Assembly: GCA_035565615.1 (NCBI GenBank)
Contig: DATMSB010000062.1
Coordinates: 28,590-92,589 of the forward strand
Source: Vulgatibacter sp035565615
Lineage (GTDB): Bacteria > Myxococcota > Myxococcia > Myxococcales > Vulgatibacteraceae
Direction of reading: 5' to 3'
DNA length: 64,000 nt
The notes under the pieces: generated by a model
What the model was told of the DNA's origin: nothing
What the model saw: only the letters and a program-made list of their open reading frames with translations
Databases searched by the model: none
Program-made: the position numbers and the translations under genes
Shown: piece by piece, positions 58,212 to 64,000 of the stretch
Layout: each line of letters starts with the position of its first letter
Numbering within the stretch: position 1 is the stretch's first letter

Positions 58212-60828
58212 AGCGCAACCCGATGGAGGGGAAGATGGGGAGGCCGGGGCTGTACGCCCAGCGCGAGTAGTCGAACTTGTACTCGACGCCCTCGATGTTC
58301 TCCCGGTTGGTGACGTTCTGGACGTCGGCGTAGGCCACGAGGCTCGACTCCTCGAAGGTCCACTTCTTGTCGACGCGCAGGTCGAGCTGGAAGAAGTCCG
58401 GGAGCCGCGCGGTGGAGGTGCCGGGGATGCGGCGGTACCCGTCGGTGTCCACGTCGTAGACGCCGCCGGCGGCGGGGCGGAACGGGTTGCCGGTGGCGTA
58501 GCGCAAGCGGAAGCCGAACGAGAGGCCGCGCCAGATCTCCGGCAGCTCCAGGGTGCCGAGCGCGACCAGGTTGTGGGGCTGATCGCTGTTCTCGCCGCCG
58601 GACGGGCCCATCATCCCGCCGACCACCGTCTTGTCCCGCTCGGTGCGGGAGATCGAGTAGGCGATCCAGCCGAAGAAGCGCCCGTCGGGCTCGTACCGGA
58701 GGAGGAGCTCGGCGCCGTAGGAGCGGCCGGTGCCCTCGTTGGCGTAGCGCTCGCGGACGCGCTCCCCGTCGCGCACGATCACGCGGTTCGACGGGATCAC
58801 CATGTCGAAGAGATCCTTGTAGTAGAGCTGGACGTCGACGCCCAGGGGGCCGGCGATGCGCTGCTCGATGCCGAGGCCGTACTGGATCGCCCCTTCCTCT
58901 TGGAGGTCGGGGTTGCCCAGCTCCACGGTGCCGTACTGCGGCTGCGGCGGCTGGTGGTAGAGGCCGACGCTGCCCTTGAGGGTGGTCTCCTCCGAGAGGG
59001 TCCAACGGGTGGTGAAGCGCGGATCCACCCAGGTCGCCCTGAAGAAGGTGTCGTGGTCCACCCGCAGGCCAGGCACGAGCTTCAGCCCCGGCACGGGCTG
59101 CCAGACCGCCTCGGTCCACAGCGCGGGCTGCACCACCGCCTGGTCGTACGCGAGGGACACGAGGTTGTCGCGGTAGTCCGGACTGGGGATCTGGCCGGGG
59201 GGCGGCGGCGCGTCGACCTGCGCCTCGAACTTCACCCACGAGTACATCAGGTCCAGGCCGGCGCCGAGGGTGAGGGCAGGGGAGAGGTCGTGGTAGCCGT
59301 CGGCCCGGACGGAGACGTCGTACGAGTCCACCTCCAGGAAGAGCGGATCGAAGAAGAAGTCCTGGTGGCGCCAGCCGGGGAAGATCTGCAGCTTCGTGCG
59401 GGTGTCCGGGCCGAGCTGGCGATCCCAGGTGACGCCGACTGCCGTGAACGCGGTGCTCGTGCTGACGCTGATCTTCCCCTCGATGCCGGTGTCGACCCCG
59501 ACGAGGGCGAGCTTGTCGGAGGAGCCGTAGACGTCGAGCGAGAGGCGATCCTTCGGGCCGGCCTGCCAGGCGATCTTGCCCTGGTAGTCGTAGTAGCGGG
59601 GCGCGATGGAGAAGCCCACGTCCTCGAAGGACTCGGGCGAGACCTTCTCCGCGCCCGCGATCACGGCGTCGACGTAGGAGCGCCGCGCGGCGATCGCCAC
59701 GGTGACGTCCTCGGCCACCGGCCCCTCGGCGAGGCCGGTGGCGTCGAAGAGATCGACGTCGGCCACCAGGTGGAGCCGCTCCTTCGCCGGCGGCCGGGTG
59801 ACGAGCTCGATGCGGCCCGCGGTGGCCCTCCCGTAGCGCGCGCCGAAGTTGCCAGGCTCGAACTGCACCTCATCCACCAGCTCGCTGGCGTACACGCTGG
59901 TGACGCCGCCGAAGTGGAAGAGGAGGGGGACGAGCTGTCCGTCTACGTAGGCGCGGGTGTCTTCGGGGTCGCCGCCCCGCACGACGATCCTGCCGCTGCC
60001 GAACGGAGGGCGGGCGACGCCGGGGAGGTTCTGCACCACCTTCACCGTGTCGCCCGACACGCCGGGCAGCTTGGTGAGCTCGCCGGCGGAGATGGCGACG
60101 GTGGACACCTCCTTGCGCTCGCGCTTGCCGACGACGACGAGCTCGTAGGGCGACGCGCTGGCGCGGTACACGTAGTACTTCACCTCCGTCACCCGGCCGG
60201 GCTCGATGGTCTCGGTGGTGGAGAAGCGCTCGTAGGCCGGATCCAGCACCACCACCTCGACCTCGCCCTCCGGGACACCCGCCACCTCGAACGCACCCTC
60301 CGCGTCGGTCCGCACCACGGCGAAGCCGTTGGCCACGTCGACGGTGGCGCCCACGAGGGGCCTGCGGTTGCCTCGCTCCAGGATCACCCCCCGGAGGTTC
60401 ACCGGCAGTGGCGCCTCCTCAGCGGGTTCGGCGGGGGGAGGCGGCTCCTCGCGGAAGAAGAAGCGGTAGCGGTACTCGATCTGAACCGCCGTGGGGACGT
60501 CGTCGATCTCCGCCGGGGAGAAGCGGAAGGCGCGGACCGCCTCGAGGGCCGCCTCGTCGAAGCCGTGGCCCGCCGGCTCGATCACCTGCGCGTCGAGGAC
60601 GGAGCCGTCGGCGCCGATGTCGATGGTGAGGACCACCTCGCCCGTGATCCCCGCGGCCCTGGCCTCGGGGGGGTACTCGGCCTCCACCGCCTCCAGGAGG
60701 GCGGGGGCCTTGGTGAGCACCCCTTGCGCCCCCGCCGCGATGGGCGCGGCGACGAGGGCCAGGAGGAGAGCGAGCGGGACTGCGGTCTCGAACATGTGGT
60801 GCATGGTCCGATTCGGGCTCGCCGTCAT
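58201..60828 (-). CDS. TonB-dependent outer-membrane receptor with N-terminal TonB-like domain
   Basis: An 875-residue protein. After a signal region (to about residue 35) comes a TonB C-terminal-type domain (EAEYPPEARAAGITGEVVL, then RAFRFSPA, about 45-115), a carboxypeptidase-regulatory-like beta-sandwich (about 135-215), the plug (VVRGGDPEDTRAYVDGQLVP, about 285-310) and a 22-strand type barrel ending in an aromatic residue. Ligand unknown. Its ATG overlaps the tonB stop (ATGA). Co-transcribed with exbB, exbD and tonB, so receptor and energy system come as one unit. Confidence 0.9.
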   Translation of the reverse strand: MTASPNRTMHHMFETAVPLALLLALVAAPIAAGAQGVLTKAPALLEAVEAEYPPEARAAGITGEVVLTIDIGADGSVLDAQVIEPAGHGFDEAALEAVRAFRFSPAEIDDVPTAVQIEYRYRFFFREEPPPPAEPAEEAPLPVNLRGVILERGNRRPLVGATVDVANGFAVVRTDAEGAFEVAGVPEGEVEVVVLDPAYERFSTTETIEPGRVTEVKYYVYRASASPYELVVVGKRERKEVSTVAISAGELTKLPGVSGDTVKVVQNLPGVARPPFGSGRIVVRGGDPEDTRAYVDGQLVPLLFHFGGVTSVYASELVDEVQFEPGNFGARYGRATAGRIELVTRPPAKERLHLVADVDLFDATGLAEGPVAEDVTVAIAARRSYVDAVIAGAEKVSPESFEDVGFSIAPRYYDYQGKIAWQAGPKDRLSLDVYGSSDKLALVGVDTGIEGKISVSTSTAFTAVGVTWDRQLGPDTRTKLQIFPGWRHQDFFFDPLFLEVDSYDVSVRADGYHDLSPALTLGAGLDLMYSWVKFEAQVDAPPPPGQIPSPDYRDNLVSLAYDQAVVQPALWTEAVWQPVPGLKLVPGLRVDHDTFFRATWVDPRFTTRWTLSEETTLKGSVGLYHQPPQPQYGTVELGNPDLQEEGAIQYGLGIEQRIAGPLGVDVQLYYKDLFDMVIPSNRVIVRDGERVRERYANEGTGRSYGAELLLRYEPDGRFFGWIAYSISRTERDKTVVGGMMGPSGGENSDQPHNLVALGTLELPEIWRGLSFGFRLRYATGNPFRPAAGGVYDVDTDGYRRIPGTSTARLPDFFQLDLRVDKKWTFEESSLVAYADVQNVTNRENIEGVEYKFDYSRWAYSPGLPIFPSIGLRYEY

Positions 60829-61589
60829 TCGAGCTCGAAGACGAAGGTGTAGCGGATGTCGGTCGTGACGGGCTCGCCCTTGCGGGTGCCGGGCTCGAAG
60901 CGGGCCTTGCGCATCGAGGCGATGGCGAGCTCGTCGAACTCCTTTCCCAGGCTCTGGATCACGCGGATCCGGCTGGGCCTGCCGTGCTCGTCGATCCGGC
61001 ACTCGAGGATCACCCGCCCCTCGATCTGGAGCTGCCGCATCTTGGCCGGGTAGGTGGGATGCGGCACCGAGATGGGCCTCGGCAGCGTCGAGAGCTGCGA
61101 GTAGGGGACATAGGGCGCCTGCGCCGCCTCCTGTGCCTCGTGGGTCGCCTCCGACGGGGCCGCGGCGCGATCGGGCGTCCTGCCGTGGAGCGAGCTCCCC
61201 GTGCCCACGGCGAAGCTGCCCCCCTCGGTGGTGGAGGAGAGGGAGACGCCGATCCGGATCGGCGCGGGCGGCTGCTCGGGCGGCGGCGGCGTGCTCGGCG
61301 GCGGTGGCGGTGGAGGCGCCTCCCGGGGCGGCGCCTCGGCCACCGGCGTCGGCTTCGGCGGCGGCCTGGGGGCGATCCTGGGCGGGGGCTCGGGCTCCGG
61401 CTCGGGTTCGGGCTCGGGAGGTGGCGGCTCCGTGTGCACCACCTCGAACTCCACCGGCTCGTGCGCCTTCTCCGGCGGAGGCGGCGGGGGCGCCGTCGCC
61501 AGCGCCGCGACGAGGGCTCCGTGGCCCAGGAGCGAGGCTGCGAGGGCGATGGCGACGTCGCGCCCGGATCGTCGCTGCGTCGGGTTCAC
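60825..61589 (-). CDS. TonB energy transducer
   Basis: A 254-residue protein with an N-terminal membrane helix (about residues 12-30), a long Pro/Glu and Pro/Lys spacer (EPEPEPEPEPP and PPPPPPPSTPPPP) that spans the periplasm, and a C-terminal TonB domain (VPHPTYPAKMRQLQIEGRV, then KARFEPGT). Transfers proton-motive energy from ExbB-ExbD to outer-membrane receptors. The GTG start overlaps the exbD stop. Confidence 0.92.
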   Translation of the reverse strand: MNPTQRRSGRDVAIALAASLLGHGALVAALATAPPPPPPEKAHEPVEFEVVHTEPPPPEPEPEPEPEPPPRIAPRPPPKPTPVAEAPPREAPPPPPPPSTPPPPEQPPAPIRIGVSLSSTTEGGSFAVGTGSSLHGRTPDRAAAPSEATHEAQEAAQAPYVPYSQLSTLPRPISVPHPTYPAKMRQLQIEGRVILECRIDEHGRPSRIRVIQSLGKEFDELAIASMRKARFEPGTRKGEPVTTDIRYTFVFELE

Positions 61590-62008
61590 TGTGGAGACGC
61601 CGTGTCCTTCTCGATGTTGATGGCGAACTTCGTCATCCCCTCCTTTTTCACCAAGTCGATGATCTCCACCACCTGGCCGTGGGAGACGCTCCTGTCCGCG
61701 CTGATCACCGCGCGGGTGTCCTTGTCCTTCGCCACCGCCTCCTGCACCGCCACCCGCGCCGCGGCGAAGTCGCTCTCGGCGCCGTCGAGGTAGAGCCTGC
61801 CCTCCTTGTCGAGCACCAGGTTCAGCGTGGTCCCCAACGACTCGCCGCCCGAGGCCGCGCGCGGCAGGTCGACCTCGATCGTCTCCCGGACGATGTAGGT
61901 CGCGGTGACCATGAAGATGATGAGGAGCACCAGGACCACGTCGACCAGCGGGGTGACGTTGATCCCGGCGATCATCTCGTCGTCGTGCTCCTGCGCGTTG
62001 CCCGCCAT
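61586..62008 (-). CDS. ExbD-type biopolymer transport protein
   Basis: A 140-residue protein with one N-terminal helix that carries the conserved Asp (GINVTPLVDVVLVLLIIFMV) and a periplasmic domain (DTRAVISADRSVSHGQVVEIIDLVKKEGMTKFAIN). Works with ExbB to energise TonB. ATG start, 3 bases after exbB. Confidence 0.93.
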   Translation of the reverse strand: MAGNAQEHDDEMIAGINVTPLVDVVLVLLIIFMVTATYIVRETIEVDLPRAASGGESLGTTLNLVLDKEGRLYLDGAESDFAAARVAVQEAVAKDKDTRAVISADRSVSHGQVVEIIDLVKKEGMTKFAINIEKDTASPQ

Positions 62009-62011
62009 TTC

Positions 62012-62644
<633 letters not shown>

Positions 62645-62862
62645 GTCGGAACCTCTCTTTCGTGTGGACGTGGCGTTTTGCCACGGGACGGCCCTCGCCG
62701 CCAACGCCCGCCGCTCGGCGAGTGTCCGGCGGGAGCATGACAGAAGGAGGCCGCCGGCATCGTTCGACGTACGAACGCCGACGAGCTTCATTCGCGTCAC
62801 CGGCACCATTGCCGACGCGGCGTTCGCTTGCAGCCCTGCCGGGCGGGTCCCTACCTTTGCGC

Positions 62863-63345
62863 ATGCGGATGTCGGGTCCGGAAGAGGAGGCGACGAAGGT
62901 GGGATGGATGGTGGAGACGCTGACTTCGTCTGGGAAGCGGCGCGCGGTCGCCCTCGACGTGGCGCAGGCCATCGACGAGGAGGTGGACTCCAAGTCGGGG
63001 CTCGGGGGCCTCGCCCTCAAGGGTGCGTACAAGATCGCCAGGGCCTCGAGCCGGGACTTCGTGCCGGACACCGTGGAGCGGCTGCTGCCGGAGTTCGCCG
63101 CGAAGCTCGAGCCCATCGTGGAAGAGCACAGGCGGACAACCCCGGACGTCCCCCTGCAGGTGTACTTCGCCAGCCGCGCCGGCGACGTCGCCGACGCGCT
63201 CCTCTCGCTCACCGACGAGAAGGCGCGGCGGTCGAGTGCAGGGACCATTCGCTCCGCGTATGAGAAGATGCGGCCCGCGGCGAGGAGGCACGTGGAGGAG
63301 GCGGCGCCCCGGATCGGTGGGCTCCTCGCGCGTCATCTCCCCTGA
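62863..63345 (+). CDS. Uncharacterised helical cytosolic protein
   Basis: A 160-residue protein, charged and mainly helical by composition, without signal peptide or membrane segment. It starts MRMSGPEEEATKVGWMVETL and ends with a basic-amphipathic stretch (RRHVEEAAPRIGGLLARHLP). I think similar proteins occur in other Myxococcota, but I cannot name a function. A second ATG 6 bases downstream is possible. Divergent from the TonB operon. Confidence 0.65.
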   Translation: MRMSGPEEEATKVGWMVETLTSSGKRRAVALDVAQAIDEEVDSKSGLGGLALKGAYKIARASSRDFVPDTVERLLPEFAAKLEPIVEEHRRTTPDVPLQVYFASRAGDVADALLSLTDEKARRSSAGTIRSAYEKMRPAARRHVEEAAPRIGGLLARHLP

Positions 63346-63359
63346 GAGGCGCCGGCGAT

Positions 63360-63387
63360 CCACGGGTGGCGGGCCGCCGATCCGTGG
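63360..63387 (+). terminator. Two-layer hairpin after the uncharacterised gene
   Basis: Outer arms CCACGG (63360-63365) and CCGTGG (63382-63387) enclose an inner stem GGCGG/CCGCC (63368-63378), followed by AAAATT. A probable terminator 14 bases after the stop. The AT-richer 63400-63600 that follows holds no gene I can support. Confidence 0.5.
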
Positions 63388-63607
63388 AAAATTCGTCGGA
63401 CACGCCGGGTGAGAATTGTGGGTTACAAATTGCGACGGCGCCATTTCGACATGCGACAAAAGCAAGCATTTCATGCGTCCGAGCCGGGGTCGGCTCGAGT
63501 TCCAAACGGCGTCTCAAAGGTGTCGAACTGCTCTCGCTCGACAGCAGCCGTTGCGTCTCACGGATGCCTCGGGATGATGGATCCCCTGGGATCCGCTAGC
63601 GCTTTCC

Positions 63608-63635
63608 TTGACACAACTTTTCCATGTTCGATACA
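63608..63635 (+). promoter_or_regulatory. Sigma-70-type promoter of the histone-like gene
   Basis: TTGACA (63608-63613, perfect -35) and GATACA (63630-63635) are 16 bases apart. A CAGGAGG ribosome site precedes the ATG at 63679. A strong consensus -35 suits a highly expressed DNA-binding protein. Confidence 0.65.
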
Positions 63636-63678
63636 TTCGCCGCCGTCTGTGGTCAGTAGTTTCGTTCAGGAGGCACGT

Positions 63679-64000
63679 ATGGCTACCCGTACTGCGAAGA
63701 AGCCTGCAGCAAAGAAGACCGTCGCAAAGAAGACGACCGCCCGGAAGACGGCGGCGAAGAAGCCCGCCGCCAAGAAGGTGACCACCAAGAAGACGGTCGC
63801 GAAGAAGACCGTCGCCAAGAAGCCGGCCGCCCGGAAGACCGCGGCGAAGAAGACCGTCGCCAGGAAGCCGGCCGCCCGGAAGACCGCGGCGAAGAAGACC
63901 GTCGCCAAGAAGCCGGCCGCCCGGAAGACCGCGGCGAAGAAGACCGTCGCCAGGAAGCCGGCCGCCCGGAAGACCGCGGCGAAGAAGACCGTCGCCAAGA
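63679..64000 (+). CDS. Histone H1-like Lys/Ala-rich DNA-binding protein, 3' end outside window
   Basis: At least 107 codons, made almost wholly of Lys, Ala, Thr, Val, Pro and Arg: ATRTAKKPAAKKTVAKK, then imperfect and finally exact repeats. This is the composition of the C-terminal tail of eukaryotic histone H1 and of bacterial H1-like proteins (HctB, AlgP, myxobacterial KKTA-type). Such proteins bind and compact DNA without sequence preference. No globular domain appears in the visible part; one may lie beyond the window. Confidence 0.85.
   Translation, partial: MATRTAKKPAAKKTVAKKTTARKTAAKKPAAKKVTTKKTVAKKTVAKKPAARKTAAKKTVARKPAARKTAAKKTVAKKPAARKTAAKKTVARKPAARKTAAKKTVAK
63820..63999 (+). repeat. 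45-base tandem repeat, four copies and running off the window
   Basis: Units at 63820-63864, 63865-63909, 63910-63954 and 63955-63999 encode KPAARKTAAKKTVA plus Arg or Lys. They appear identical except for one base in the last codon, AGG in copies 1 and 3 and AAG in copies 2 and 4, so the true higher-order unit is 90 bases. Near-perfect identity implies recent duplication or slippage. Confidence 0.9.

Noticed and set aside
58123..60852. A plus-strand open frame of about 900 codons opposite the TonB receptor
   Set aside because: It is antisense to a clear receptor gene, His/Val/Gly-rich and without any domain, as expected for the reverse of a GC-rich coding frame.

Overview
The window is very GC-rich (roughly 70% by eye) with dense, often overlapping genes and frequent GTG and TTG starts. 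Gene content (clade II type nos genes, a TonB-domain/receptor fusion, a histone H1-like KKTA-repeat protein, many lipoproteins) suggests a Gram-negative member of the Myxococcota (Anaeromyxobacter/Vulgatibacter-like) with respiratory denitrification capacity. The taxonomic placement is inference; no rRNA or tRNA gene was recognised here.

Region 1 (0-8.3 kb): the end of a glyoxalase-fold protein, then a tight plus-strand respiratory cluster. It holds a heme-copper-oxidase-like membrane protein without most CuB ligands, a CuA subunit, a catalytic heme-copper subunit in which the usual cross-linked Tyr position is Gln (so probably a nitric oxide reductase of the non-canonical, eNOR-like kind), two tiny membrane subunits, a SCO-type copper chaperone, and a large cytochrome b / ferredoxin / MvhD-like fusion. 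A Crp/Fnr regulator lies convergent to it.

Region 2 (8.3-15.8 kb): a minus-strand mini fatty-acid/polyketide synthase operon (enoyl reductase, KAS III, two dehydratases, KAS II, acyl carrier protein, phosphopantetheinyl transferase) whose genes overlap by 4 bases or sit a few bases apart. Divergent to it lie a PlsC acyltransferase and a tyrosine phenol-lyase.

Region 3 (15.9-30.7 kb): an AT-rich promoter region, then the nitrous oxide reductase cluster (cytochrome c, nosZ, nosD, nosF, nosL-like, nosY) with four accessory envelope/redox genes. A molybdenum oxidoreductase module follows (NarI-like b cytochrome, Nap/Nas-like catalytic subunit, four-cluster ferredoxin, Rieske protein, small membrane protein, TDT-family transporter). 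Together with Region 1 this gives probable nitrate, NO and N2O reduction; no nitrite reductase is visible in the window.

Region 4 (30.7-39.4 kb): a mosaic of single genes: a MutH endonuclease, remnants of an RCC1-repeat protein and of a choice-of-anchor-like protein meeting head to head, a 5'-3' exonuclease, a zinc alcohol dehydrogenase, an esterase overlapping an AAA/DUF4143 ATPase, and an epsilon-type exonuclease with a BRCT domain.

Region 5 (39.4-48 kb): housekeeping genes: fadI-fadJ (beta oxidation), metK with a structured leader, uppP, a CoA-pyrophosphatase Nudix protein and manC.

Region 6 (47.8-57 kb): a TetR regulator and the RND efflux operon it probably controls (both promoters share an 11-base operator word), then phosphomannomutase and a ROK sugar kinase.

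Region 7 (57-64 kb): a minus-strand exbB-exbD-tonB-TonB receptor-lipoprotein operon, an uncharacterised cytosolic protein, and the start of a histone H1-like gene built of 45-base repeats that runs off the window.
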